DNA of 64,000 nucleotides from Sipunculus nudus (Eukaryota > Annelida > Sipuncula > Golfingiida > Sipunculidae), in assembly GCA_026874595.1 (NCBI GenBank), contig CM049314.1, forward strand, positions 26,983,729 to 27,047,728. Reading direction: 5' to 3'. The translations under genes were made by a program, and so were the position numbers. This document shows positions 47,249 to 60,124 of the stretch, in pieces. The notes under the pieces are model-generated. The model was not told the origin of the DNA. It saw nothing but the letters and a program-made list of their open reading frames with translations, and made no database searches. The stretch's first letter is position 1. Every line of letters begins with the position of its first letter.

Positions 47249-49512
47249 AAACTATAGGGGTTCTTTTCACGTGCCTGATAGATATTTTTCTTAAGTTCAC
47301 ATGCTCATTTTGTCGTTTCTGCCCCAGGTTGTTGAAGATGCTGTGACCCCATCGGATAAAAAAAAGTGCCTTCAGGCTTGCCTGGAACGATGGGTACGCG
47401 TCAACTTGCAAATTTTGTGAATAAGGAAACAGCTCAACAGGGCCATGTATTAAAAAAATAAATATTTTATTTCATATGTAATTCATTTTGTCAATCTGAC
47501 AGAGTCTCTTAATATTCACCAGAAATGTAATTGACTCATTAAAATATCGTGTTCTTGCTGCTAACTCTGATTGGTTGTTGCCATAATCCCAAATGTTTCT
47601 TCGCAGACGCGACGGCAGGATAATTTTGACCTCTAGCCATTTGGGGCAGAATTGCAAGAAATGGCGATCATTATAGTGCATGACCACTACGCTGATATTA
47701 CAGTTTATTTGATCAGCTACTGATAGCTATGGCGATCATATTTTAATTACTTGTGTACACATAACGTAATAATATCTGCGATCTTTTGCGACACCTTAAG
47801 GGGTTATTTTAAATCCTCGTGTACACAAAACGTAAATATATATTAATATATAAATGTATATGTGTGAGGTGTATTGTGCATATTTAATATTACATTTTTC
47901 TCGTAATTGTTATTGAAAATTATTTTCTTGCTTGTGTGTTCTCTGTCCCTAAAAACATTATATAAAGATTATGAATAATTTCACATTTTATTTAGCACAC
48001 ATATTTAATTACCAAAACTAACTCCTTTATCGATTTGATTTCTTATGAAGGTTGGTGGAAGAGGCAATTTATGCATTCATGGACTTCCATGCCCCTTATC
48101 TAATCTCTTTTCAATTACACATAATTCTTTCACATCGCGAAACTTAGTACAAAGGTTATTATTTGTCAGTTATCTTAAATTTGCCTGAATGTAAGTTTCA
48201 ATTTGCCAAAACAATAACTTTATTTTTGGACTTTATTTTATGTAAATATTCCTGCGCATTATGTTAATAATCGTTGTTTTTCTGTTTCATTGGTTTTATT
48301 TATTTATTACAGGTAAGAAAGGTATGATTTACATGAAGCAGTGATTCATGTTGAAGTGAATCATTCAGATATCTTGTAGTTCTAATTAGATGGCTGGTTT
48401 TAGGCTTTCTCCTAAGCTGGACATGCACAGTAATTTTAATAATATAGACTTCAAACGTTCAATCTAATTCAGCCGATCCCTGCGTTGTTAGTCATATGAC
48501 AAGGAAATAAACCCTCCGGCCTTCCATCTTATTAAAATGGTTTATGTCCTCAGATATACGTGATTTTGTTGTAAATTCATCATGGTATTAAATAGCTGGA
48601 TTTATCTTCAGAAAAAGCTGCGCTTCGTCCCACTTATGTGCAATTCACCCCTCTGTACTTGAAATGTTCAATGTGTCACCATCGTCGTGATAAAGTATTA
48701 TATTACAACTGTATTTACAAGATTTACAAAAAAAAGTAAAGGTCAATGGGGAAATATTTATTTTAAAGTGCAAGGAAGGATTTTTGGTATAATTTAAATT
48801 GGCATGCATTTTGAAGAAACCTCCCTAACATATTTCATAAAGAAAACTGAAGATAACTTTCCAGTGCAACTTGCTTAACAATATCGCCGATCTGTTTATA
48901 ATACAAATGTGTTTACGTATAGAAATGGTGATAATATTCTTCTTCTTCTTTTTCTTTTTCGTCTTCTTCTTATTATTATTATTACATTTGTATTACCTTA
49001 ACCTACCTTGGCCCATCAATATTCGAGCCGTCACATTTAGGCTGTCAAGCTTTCAAGTGCATCTAATGGCAAGGAACAATATTTATACATGAATCGTTTT
49101 AATTTTATGAAGGTCTTTATGTTATCTTACGCATAATTTATCCTTTTATTCTCTGCAAAATAAGTTTTCTTTTATTCCATTATCAGCTTATGTATAAAAC
49201 CGTATGTATGTTTATGTGTATTGACATGAAACTTCCTCATTCCTGGTCCCCCAGATGAAAGGGAGACCTATAGTTGATTATCTATGTAAATACAAACCTG
49301 TTGTCCATTTCTCTGTTGAATAACTCTCTGTCGGCATGAATTTTATGGAGGAGTTTTATGTTAGCTAGTATGAATGTCGTTATGACACTGTTGCAGTTTT
49401 CTACGAATAGATCGCGTGATCGTGACTATGGCTGCCCTTTAAAGGCAATGGAGATTTGGAATGGGACTCTTAATTTCAGAAACTGTTTAAGATATAGCTA
49501 AATTGGGTACAC
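47249..49512. other. 3' flank of LRR-Ig relic and junction between tandem blocks
   Basis: To about 48410 the sequence aligns with 59490-60690 (3' flank of the intact LRR-Ig gene). From about 48420 to 49510 it matches neither block that I can see, and this is the junction region. A pyrimidine-rich (TTC)n(TTA)n tract lies at 48938-48985. No gene is supported. Confidence 0.6.
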
Positions 49513-52500
49513 GGAAGTCCTTGTTCTAATTCTGCCCTATGTGCGCCATCTGACGGTAGCAGTTGTATTCTCAATGATCGGGTTTCCTATGGGTTGGCAG
49601 GGCAGAGCTAGCCTATCGCCGCATCGTGAGTGCTCTATTATTTTTTTATTATTTGTTAAAAATTCTTTTAATCAACTAAGTGACTCTCAGGTCATCCAGT
49701 CATCTGTCATGCTAAGAGTAACATGGCTTTTAGTGGTAGCGAAGACCTAGTGGGGATGAAAATCACTGACTGTTCAGGTGCAGTAGCTGACAAAAAAACT
49801 GTAGCTAGCTATATATCAAATGGTAATATGAGATAACGGGCTTATCTTTAACAGTAAGTGTCTTTTCTTGGGGTTTAGTCGGTTTACCTTACAAAATCCC
49901 TGATGCCTGGTTAGTGAACCTGGTCATAAGCGGCAATTCTGCAGGCACATGCTCTTAGAAAGGGGATATTTAAATGTTATAACATTCATGCCCTGTGGTG
50001 AGCGTTAAAGAAACACGGCTGCAGATTCAGGCCTGAAGCAGGCTTATATTATGCTTACGTAAAATCACATTAAATTATAGGAGATAAATGTTAATATACC
50101 AGCTACTGTTGTAATACATGCAATAAACGAGAAAGCTAGCATTACTTACATGCGTAGGCGTTAAGAACACGTATGCAGTGCGTATGCATAATGCAGCTTG
50201 AGAACGGGCGTCGTGATTTATTTAGACTCAGGCCTAGCATTATTTATTCAAAAGAATCAGGCCTAGGATATAGAGTTGCAGGAGCAGAGAAATCATCTGC
50301 CATAGGAATTCCCTCTCACTGATGTCTAACTTTGGAGTTTCCCCATTCGTTACTATGCATTTGCGTTTTCAATCACTACCATGAGCAATGGAAATGTGCT
50401 GATACGCATACGCATATACACATACGTGCAGGAGCTATGTGCATTTATTTAGCTGTATTGTTCAATTTACGGTAAAAGCATTACATTTGCACAAAGCTTT
50501 GCGTGCCCTAAAATATATTTTAAGCACAGAACTATCGCAAATTTTTCTCAGAACGAGGACAACTGCCTAGTATTAGTTTTTGAAGGAATAATGTATATCC
50601 TTGAAAAGACCTTCAAGTCCATAAAGTTAATGTAGATTGCTCCAGATAGTTATATGAAACGAAACATCTGATCAAGAATTCTGACAATGGTTCTTGTAAT
50701 ATTCCCTGGCGTTGTGATGCGCATTAAGGAAAGTTTATACTGAGTAAATCCCAATGAGAACATTGTAAGTTTAAATCATTTGAACTACGTTTTAACCTTT
50801 CTCAGAAACACATTAAAGCTATATATTTTTTACGAGTAGGTAAATGTTCAAAATGGTGTTCCTTTTGGATGTGTGAAGATAGTAACAGTTTTAATCAGAC
50901 AAAAAATCAAGTAAATCAGCTGGGCTTATAAAAATAACATTAACGTTGGCTTTTAATTGTAAATACTCAGCGAATGGCATCCATTTTGAAATTAGGGGCA
51001 GATCTCCGATGAACATGTGGTCGAAAATGCTTCTCAAGATGTCGCTTAACGCTGTTAATGAAAAAGGAAAAGTGGGGGATATAACAAACACGTGTATTCT
51101 CAACATATCCAGTGAGTATGATTCAAAGCTGTGATTTGTTATGTTGTTTAATTCCAATTGTTTAATCCTTACATATAATAACTGAATATTTCGTCTGTCT
51201 GCAGGTTCTATTGGCAATGTTCTGGTGAAGCCGGGTTGCCATTGAAACAAGCAATAAGGACAGACACCATGATACAGGCAGTGAGAGAAGCGGCGTGGGT
51301 TCTATTCCCTTTTCCCTGTAGGTAAGCGTACAGACAGACAGATACAAATAATCAAATATCAAGTCATATTCAGTTCAAAATGTACAATGGCATTATTTTT
51401 CCTTGCAGTTCAATGGGACAAGCCGTCATTTTCCGTGTCTTGGTTTGTCGGGATGTTCTTTGGAGTTCTGGCCTGCACAACCGAACGAATAGGCGACTAT
51501 TACTCATGCGCAAGGATGTTCGGTGTATTAAAGCCTCGGTGTTATTTACAGAGATAATGCAATCTGGTATAGAATTTATGCTGGTTGTCAGTCTTTTTCA
51601 CTCCTCCGTTTTTATTTTAATGGAGTAAACATATTTCTTTTAAATTTCAAGATAATTTTGTCAACCATTTAATAGTTGCCTCATATTTTCATCAATTGTT
51701 CAATTTGGCACCTCATATTGAGAATATAAAGGACACTGCATGTGTATATAGCCGCACTGATTTTGTCATGAATGCTGGACCATGTTTTCGAATATTTAAG
51801 TGAAATGTATGTTATGAATAAAATAATGTTGAAAATAGGAAAAAAAGTTTTCGTAAATTTGAATTATACTTTGATAATATTTGGTGCGAGCGAAGGAAAG
51901 TACGATATTTTAGTGTAGGTCATAACAGGAGGGGGTCCGAAAATTTTGAGTGGGTGTCCTTTGTAGGCGGCAGAGGGGGTCTGTCTGTACACTGTTGGTT
52001 TGCCCCCTCACACTTTCTAAGCAAACAGCCCCATGCTGTCACTCGGTCCTACTACAATAATCTTTGTAAGGCAATAATACTTATATGTTATAGGATAAAC
52101 AATTCAAGAGGTTTTTAAACTTGTGGAACTCACACAATACATGTCCACCATGTACATATAAACGAAATTTAAAAGGAAAAAGAACAAGTAAATTGGTGTC
52201 CGGGTATATTTAAACCTAATTTCAATATTAAATACAAGGTGTATCAGAATGTATTTAGGGATTTGGAGAGAAGGATTAGGAAACCTTCTATGTGGAATCT
52301 GGGGCACCGGAGTTGGCGTGACGTCGTACACCACCAAGATCGGCATTGTCGCTGTGACAATGGTATGGGCTGTGGTTTACTTTGTGCATCATTTGAATAA
52401 GAATCTTAGAAATAAATAAATTTTTAAAGTTGTGAAGATACATGCGGATACTGCCGAAAGGTATCCCATTGTGTCTTTTCACGTTTAGCCCCTTAGCACG

Positions 52501-54862
52501 TCATAATGCCTCAACTAAGTGCCATCTTAGACGTAGGCCCCTGAGCCAACGCCTTTATTAATTGGGCGCTAGAGAACAAGTGAATTTTGTTTACCTTGCC
52601 TCAGCCTACTTTACCACAGTCTCGCAGGGGATAGTTTAGTCAGGGGCCAGTTCACTGATTCGTCGGGAGGCGCCGTGTGGTACAGCTTGCGGCTCTTTGG
52701 ATGTTGCTTTCCGGAGTCTTATCAAAGCACGGAGCGCTGTTTGCAACAGTTCCCAGGCCAGTTATAGGTGGCGCTTACCTTTACATAGTAGGTATGTCAA
52801 ATTGCTCTTCATCAGGATTTTACATAATTTTCTTTTATAACTATTTATTACAGTTTTACATAGCTGAATATCAATGTTTTGTAAACGAATATTTAAATTA
52901 CATTGGACTTGAAGCAACGGCATTTTGGATATAAAACAAAAATTTATGACATTTACAACAATTTATAATATTTTATTCATGAACAATTCAGTCATGAATA
53001 AAGTGTTGCGTTTGAGGTTAATTTTTTATATCATCACTTTTAAAAAAATCGACAACTTCATACGGCATAACGGGAAAAAATAAAACCTGAGGTTTTTGGA
53101 TAACTCTTGTTTGATGCCCTTGTATGATACTGAAGTTCCCTTCATATCTGCTTTGCAGGTTTTATAATCTCAGCCGGACTTTCGGAGCTTTATTTTATCA
53201 ATTTAAGTCGGACAAGAAACATGTGTATACAAGGAATATCTCTAGGAGTAGGAATCTCTGTACCAGCGTGGAACAAAGTTAACCCGAACGCCGTGGTTTA
53301 AGGTGAACCAAGAACTTATCTAGAACTCTCATTTACTTTGCATGTTGTGTACTCTGTGTTGTCTGCCAAGTAAATGTATAGAAGACTCCATAACAAATCT
53401 TCATATGTGCTCTTAGAAATAGTTCATATGTGATATAAGTGATATAAGTTGAGAACTTGTCCAATCTCCAAAGAAAGAAAATTTTATATTTTTTTTGCCT
53501 TACGAATCCTTCGCTAGTTGCCCCAGAAATCCCAATATCACAATAAGAACTTATACCAATTTAAACCAGTCAGGTTGTCAAATCCTTCAAGATTATATGT
53601 TTTCTCGGTATACATTTTTATCTAGGGAATGCCAGTCTGGATCAGACATTGCTAATGATACTTACATCCACACTGTTTGTCGGGGGCGCTCTTGCCATGT
53701 TTCTGGATAGTACAATACCTGGCAAGTATGAATCAATAAACACTTGACACATTCGCTTAACAATGCTACCCTCTGGGGTATACCCCGCTTAACGGACAAT
53801 CTTCGGTACGACTTATCGTTTTATACTAATTTAAGAACCCATCTTTGGCGGTCACCTCGCTCATCAGGACAATAGACACTCCACCCGAACGTTACAATTA
53901 CAACCGCTAACGGACACAAAAACGGCTTTCTTGCCCGGTTGGCGGATAACAACTTTTTTTTAACACACTAACTGCAATCATGTTCTGCTTCTTCTTAGCT
54001 TTCAACACTTAAAACTATCTTCATATTTAGACAGGTGTCTAGGATAACGATAAAGAGACATTTTCACTCCATTTACCTCAAAGTTTGTAATTTGTTACCA
54101 AAACTTGTTGGTACTTTTGGAGTTCCCATTATGCCGAGCTCTAACTGAAGTTAAAGAGTCACTCTGATTTTGTACCATATTTTTCTCTTATTGGCAAGGG
54201 ACCCAGGATAATAATGTATTTCTCAGGTGTAACACATCGTATACTTTGTTACTTTTTAGATCAAAAGTTACCATAGACGTTTATTATTCACCTGTTTTGT
54301 GATAAATTTGGCTGTTGATTGCTCACAATGAAAAACTCGTGTATTCCTGGATTTTTTCACGTGTCTGTAAGGTTAAATGTTTAAAGAGTTTAATTTTGCC
54401 ATCACAAACAATGTTAACAAAGCAAAGGTTAAAAAGATTTAGTTAGATACAGGAGAAAAACACTTAGTAAATAGTTGGAAGTTTTATGTAAATAAGATAT
54501 AATATATAAAATAATATAACTTTAAATTGAAAGACAACGACGACAAACAATAAAAAATAAATAAGGGAGGCAATGTTATATGAGGTTTTCGTCATATATT
54601 GCGCATGTTCATGGATTACATTAGAACTATGCTCCATGTAACATTATCTTTGTGTCGAATTTTAATCCGAAATTATTTTTACATGCATTCTATAACTTGA
54701 AGTTCCAGATCGCAAGTCCAAGGGAGATACTTTATAGGGGATAGAAATGATACCACTTACGACTTCCCATGCGGAATGAGTTGGATACGAAAAAAATTAT
54801 ATTTAAAATATTTCCCGTGTTCCCCGACCTACAAGGGATGCTACAGGTGGCACAAGAAGTGA
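49513..54862 (+). pseudogene. SLC23 pseudogene, 5'-truncated, exons 5-13 remnants
   Basis: Decayed copy of the gene at 33483-43642. Remnants: exon 5 (49513-49625, 5' part missing, internal deletion), exon 6 3' part (about 51040-51111), exon 7 (51205-51317, internal deletion), exon 8 (51409-51553, deletion near the end; donor GT changed to AT), exon 9 (52259-52362, open), exon 10 (52662-52791, open but acceptor AG lost), exon 11 (53159-53302, TAA near its end), exon 12 (53626-53721, open, GC donor kept), exon 13 (54703-54862, in-frame TAG after GDTL). No start exon exists in this block. The signature reads TKIGIVAVTM and ESIGDYY reads ERIGDYY, consistent with relaxed constraint. Confidence 0.92.
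53776..54585. mobile_element. probable pogo-like transposon fragment inserted in pseudogene intron 12
   Basis: The equivalent intron in the intact gene is 224 bases; here it is 981. The extra sequence starts GGGGTATACCCCGCTTAACG and continues with GCTCATCAGGACAATAG and GCTAACGGACAC motifs. This CCCCGCTTAACGGACA style is typical of pogo/Tigger subterminal regions. I could not find a matching right end, so it may be truncated. Non-coding. Confidence 0.5.
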
Positions 54863-56763
54863 TGTCACTCAGTAAACAGAGGAAAGTAAGGCAACGGAAG
54901 TAGAATGTACTTTGCACATAGTTCTGTAATTGAGCAACTGAATTCTAAATGCGCATACTATGCTAACGATATACGAGGGAAAGCGGTATTTAATATACGT
55001 TGTGATCATAAACCTTTGGTGAAATAATACATAAATTAGACGTAGTATCATGTGGTTCTATAAAATTCTAATTAATCTATTAAGGCGAGGCTATCCGATC
55101 AAACCTTGAGCAGGTGCCTAAACACGGATAGCTCATTCACTGGTCAGCTAATATTATCCAGACGACCAGTGAGATCTCCCTTGAGAATACCTCCAGGTCT
55201 TGTCGAACCGTTCGGCCCGTATGGCTTAAGCGACATAATTTCACGGCTCCTTTCATCAAAGTCAAAGGTAATTATTCGCCATAAATGGTAGTAACATGAA
55301 TGAATGGTGTGCTCACCAAACTCGCTTTAGGTATAACTTTCTGCGCACAACAGCTTATAGTTGAAGCCTTTCCGATCTTAAACCTGTCCTTTAGGTTGTA
55401 GTTCTAACCTTTCCAATCCCAGTTCAAATATATTTCCTTGAAAACCACGGGTTGCTGTAAACCCTGTTTCCCATCAATAGTTTATTAATAGGTTTTATTT
55501 GCGCATGGTGTTTTAAAACTGTGTCCCGCGCCAATTAACTAGACCTGACTTTTTTTCTTGTTGTTGCTTATTGCTATATACCTATATTTTATAATTAAAA
55601 GGTAAAATTGAACTTGGGACTCATTAAAAATTTGCTCATTTATGCACTGGATACACTATGGATTTCGTCTCCGATTAAGGGGTAAGGGGAATTAAATTGA
55701 CCATCACTCCAAAATTATTGACATTAGAGAAAAAAGTACCAAACAAGTCCACTTAGATGATATAAAAATATGAAATTATGTCATTATTGATTTCTACAGG
55801 GGTCAAAACGTTATTGGTTCGCCTTGACCACAATCTAGAAATTAGTAACCCATCATTTCATTGCATGCTGGCAATAGATAAACGATCAAATTATGAGGGA
55901 GCCTACTACACTACCAATTTTATTTTTTTATTCGTTTTCCTTTAATGGGCATAAGCAGGAGCAATATTATGCCTATTCTTTCACACTACCAGCAAAACTA
56001 TCCCAGCACACAGTCTCAGTACCTCGCTTTGGCTGTTTGACACCTTGTTATGGCTCTGCGTGTTGGTCAACATAGTCCATGTGTTTTTGTTTACCATAAC
56101 ATGGCCGTGTGACCGGAGGTATGATTCTGATCCGCAACACGCCATGTTTCAGCCAGCGGGAACAGTATGTTTCATTTTTGTTGGCCAAGTCAGTCAGGGC
56201 ATCTCCTGATTGACTCGTAATGTGTCGCACTATGTTTATGTTGACACCTGTGATCGCGCCCGGTCCACTTTTTTTACGCTCGTTCACAGGAGTAAGCAAA
56301 CGGTTTCAAGGCAATATTTTGGCAGGTAAAAAAAATTTAAAAAACTAATTTTTCGTGTTAATTCAACATGGTCTACATGTGATTAGGCCCCTTAAAGTGA
56401 CCTTTAAATATTTTAAATGTTACGAGAATAAGAATGTAGACAGCCCATGTACAATTAAAAATGGCTGCCAATTAAGAGGTTTATTATTATTAGAATAGTT
56501 TTGCCTTTTATAAAGGGTATTCAATAAGTTTTATTTTGTTATAATAACGTTGCTTTAAGTCAGGGGTGAATTTTGGAGACCTGAACGAACATAAAAATGG
56601 GCATTGTTTGTATCTGCGTTGATGAATTATTGTACGTGCTTCCGGGTTGGCCACTTTAGTGATTCTCCGGTGGCATATCAGGGATTATGAATAAAGTTGG
56701 ACAGCACCAAGTTATACAAATATATATTTATATATATATATAAATATATACACACATATATAT

Positions 56764-56796
<33 letters not shown>

Positions 56797-57917
56797 AGGG
56801 GGGTTGAAAGATTTAGAAGCATTTTACATTGTGGACTCTACCTAAGTGAAAATATTAGTTTGATTTGGTGTGTAATGGTGGGGCTGCAAATGTATCTGTT
56901 TTGGCAGATTACAAATTTCGAACAGGGATAGTAGGGGTCAAAATGTTCAATAAGTATATTAACCATTGAATGTGACCTCAACTTGAAGCCTAATTTTAAG
57001 TTATAGGAATTATTCTAAAACGCTCATCCAGTACGGTTTTAAAATTAATTTTATTAAAATCAGCAGGAGAAATGTTAAAATGTACAAATGGACTTTGAAT
57101 TTGTTTCGTTGACTGACTTGTTCGCTAGATTGATTTGCATTATCCTTCAGAAAGTGTGTGTGTGTGGGGGGGGGGGGGGGTACTCACTTTCACCATCTCC
57201 CTATGAATATGTTTTTGTTTCTTGAACTGTCCACTAAAATTAGTCCGCTGAACTATGTGTGGGATAATGGCAGGAAACTCCTTTAATGGCAAATCCTAGG
57301 ATCATAAATAAAGGATAGCGGTTGTTTATTGCTCCTTTGCAATTGGTAATCGCTTCCCCTGGCATTGCATTGTTTGTGAATAATACAACTAAATTTTGCC
57401 TGTTCTAGGAATTATGGAGATTATATTTAGTGTCTGCGTGTTGAAACTTGTCTTTAATTGTGTGTGATCAAATAAGCTATTAAACACGCTTTCTCTTAGC
57501 TAAAGCCGTTTGTTGTTAAACGTCGTTTGGTTCACTAATAACGTTACAAATAATTGTTCCTAATCGCATTGTTAACGCTTAATTATATCTAGTGGAAATG
57601 TTCCTGCATTAGATTAAGCTATATTTACTCACACCATCATGTTTTTATTGGTTTAATAATATGCACATTTACACGCTAATTGGGCCCACGCAGTCTTCTG
57701 TAGTCTTAATCCTATGTACAACCAAACAGTTCAGCACGTAGATAATATACTCTAACTGGAAACAATATATTTCTTCACGCTTTGATGGAAAGAGTTTTAG
57801 TTATAGAATCTTTTACAAATACTGCATTGCTGGTTGACAATGTAATGAAGATTCTGTGAACATGGACTACTGGTGTTAACAACAACAGACGTTGATTACA
57901 CATGATAAGGTGCTACA
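54863..57917. other. intergenic within right duplication block
   Basis: Counterpart of 43643-46748, holding the presumed promoter of the LRR-Ig gene. It contains a TA/TG microsatellite (about 56720-56797) and a GT-G run (57158-57180). The stretch just before the gene (57840-57917) aligns with that before the relic (46660-46748). No other gene is supported. Confidence 0.5.
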
Positions 57918-59486
57918 ATGATTCGCCTGGTGTTATTCATGTCCGTTCTATTTATGGACGCAGGAGGCACGTGGTCTTGTATAAAGACCGATCCCTGCAT
58001 CTTATGCCCGATGAAATCATGGAACAGAATCCTTACAGAAGTTCAAATGACCGGGCTCTCAGCAGCTCCATTGGTTAATCTCGCAGGATGTCACTTGAAA
58101 GGTCTACAGAATTCCCCGTTTAACGAGCTGAAGAAAACCACTGTCCTTGTACTATCAAACAACGATTTAAACGTAGTTAGACGGTCACATTTCAAAAACG
58201 GGCATAAATTAAAATCACTTTACTTGGATCGTAACAACTTGAGGGAGATATCCCCGCATTCATTTGACATGATGTACGAGCTTAATATAATTGATCTGAG
58301 TTACAACAAGCTGACTATCATCCATCCTAACGGTATGGACGGACTGCCTAAAGTCCAGGTTTTAAATCTTCGGCATAACCAGCTGAGAAGTATAGGCCCT
58401 GCCTGGATGTCAAGCCTGACCAGTCTGAAATCCCTCTTATTATCAGATAATTTACTTCGAGATATAGGAAGGGAAATCAAATGGCCTGCGGCTCTCAAGT
58501 GGTTGGACCTCGAAAACAACATGTTCAGACTTCTTCCCACAATCGTTAATTGTAACTTCACGGTGACCATGCGTGGGAATAATTTGTACTGTGGATGCAA
58601 AGATGTAAGGCAAATTCTGCCAAGCAAATGTGTCATTGACTGGCAATGCATGGATCCGGAAAACATGCGGGAGTTTAAAGACTTTGCCAAAGTGGCCTAC
58701 AAAGAAACTTCAAGCACAGGTCGTCTTAGAGAAATCAGAAATTCAAATATGAACAAAACCCGGATACTTTATTACTTTCGAATGACCAGTAAGCAACCTG
58801 CTTGCCAGGTACCACAAATAAATTTTAGATCTGAAAACTACAATGTTATTTGCAATGGCACATCCAACCCTGCCCCCATTCTTGAAGTCACCTTGCATCA
58901 AGGAGACAAAGACCTTAAAAGGCAGGAAAAAGCATCAACTTTTACAGACGCCGGTGAGACTGAAATGCTTCTACCCATGAACGGGAGTGATATTTATGTT
59001 GTATGCGTAGCAACAAACCCAGTCACTCTGGAGAATATAATGTTAAACTTGACGATCGCTTCTGAAACCCACTTGCCTCTGACATCGATACCGATAACAT
59101 CCTTACCGATAGACGTTGTTTGTGGAGCCACGGCTTCTAGCATTATCTTATTTTTGCTGATAATATTTACAAGCTACGCCATCCTACGTAGATTTACCGC
59201 ATGCTGGAAAGAGCGCACGAGCGAATCAGCTTCTTTCCCCATGGGAACCATCAGTGATGGAACTGGAGCCCACGCCTTTGGTGTTGTAGTCCCTGCACCG
59301 CTTTATGAAGATATGCCTGATGATGAAAGCAGTAGAACTACAAAGACAACAATCAATTCATTTAGGGCCTGTTTTCTGTGTGGTCTTTTCTCCGGCCGAG
59401 GCAAAGACGCAGAAAATATGCGAGACCTGGATTACATTGAGCCTGTTGGTTACGAAAACCCATTGCATGTCGGGTATTTTAATTAG
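57918..59486 (+). CDS. single-pass LRR-Ig membrane protein, intronless
   Basis: 522-residue intact frame. Order: signal peptide (about 1-17), cysteine-bearing N-terminal cap (C21, C27, C30), leucine-rich repeats of the LxxLxLxxNxL type (about 76-210, five to six repeats), LRR C-terminal cap with CGC...C...C (C225, C227, C238, C244), Ig-like C2-type domain (about 296-382, C312/C363), transmembrane helix (about 398-424, ending RRF), cytosolic tail of ~95 residues. The tail has LYEDMPDDE (Y463), YIEPV (Y506) and YENP (Y512); YxNP-type sites can bind Grb2-like SH2 domains when phosphorylated, which is inference here. Extracellular sequons include NCT-like and NGT/NGS sites. Role unknown; LRR-Ig proteins act in adhesion, neural guidance or immune recognition. 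A broken copy lies at 46749. ATG at 57918 is shared by both copies, supporting this start. No introns seen. Confidence 0.9.
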   Translation: MIRLVLFMSVLFMDAGGTWSCIKTDPCILCPMKSWNRILTEVQMTGLSAAPLVNLAGCHLKGLQNSPFNELKKTTVLVLSNNDLNVVRRSHFKNGHKLKSLYLDRNNLREISPHSFDMMYELNIIDLSYNKLTIIHPNGMDGLPKVQVLNLRHNQLRSIGPAWMSSLTSLKSLLLSDNLLRDIGREIKWPAALKWLDLENNMFRLLPTIVNCNFTVTMRGNNLYCGCKDVRQILPSKCVIDWQCMDPENMREFKDFAKVAYKETSSTGRLREIRNSNMNKTRILYYFRMTSKQPACQVPQINFRSENYNVICNGTSNPAPILEVTLHQGDKDLKRQEKASTFTDAGETEMLLPMNGSDIYVVCVATNPVTLENIMLNLTIASETHLPLTSIPITSLPIDVVCGATASSIILFLLIIFTSYAILRRFTACWKERTSESASFPMGTISDGTGAHAFGVVVPAPLYEDMPDDESSRTTKTTINSFRACFLCGLFSGRGKDAENMRDLDYIEPVGYENPLHVGYFN

Positions 59487-60068
59487 AAAAAAACTAAAAG
59501 GGGTCCTTTCACGTGCCTATTGGCGCAATTCATAGTTTCTAGTAATAGATAATTTATTATATGTTCATATTGTCGTTTTTATTCCATGTTTTTGTGGGTG
59601 TTGTGCCACCATCGGATATAAGGGGTGCCTTCAGGCTAGTCTGGAACTATGGGTCCCGTCACCTGGCAAAGCCCACATATTCATGAAAATATAAAAATAA
59701 CTGTGAATAAGGGAACAGCTCAAGAGGGCCATGCAATATAAAAAAATGTATAATTGATTATGTCATTCTAACGTCATTTTTTTTATCTTAATATTCACCA
59801 GAAGGATAACGAACTCATTGAAATATCGCCATGTTCTTGTTGCTAATTGTGATAGTTGTGCTCATATTCTCAAGTGTCTTTGACAGAACGTCGTCAGGAT
59901 AATATTGACCTCTAGACTTTCGGGGCAGAATTGTAAGAAATGTAGATTAGTAAAGAGCGTGACAACAATGATGACATTGCAGTTTATTTGCTTTGCTACT
60001 GATAGCTATGGCGATCTTCTGTGCCACCTTGAGGGGCCATTGTAACTACCTGTGTACACATAAGATAA

Positions 60069-60124
<56 letters not shown>

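Larger units (their letters stand above)
39178..48410 (+). repeat. tandem segmental duplication, left copy
   Basis: Left copy of a block repeated at 49510-60690. It carries SLC23 exons 5 (part) to 13, the 3' flank, an LRR-Ig relic and about 1.1 kb beyond it. Exon sequences, several introns and the flank align by eye (for example GCCTTCAGGCTTGCCTGGAA near 47370 against GCCTTCAGGCTAGTCTGGAA near 59630). In this copy the SLC23 gene is intact and the LRR-Ig gene is broken. The boundaries are estimates. Confidence 0.85.

Noticed and set aside
48938-48985. Polypyrimidine tract marking a 3' splice site
   Set aside because: It is a (TTC)n(TTA)n simple repeat with no recognisable exon after it.
58301-58690. 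Minus-strand 129-codon frame and a 64-codon frame under the LRR-Ig gene
   Set aside because: They are antisense to a well supported coding region and not conserved in any copy.
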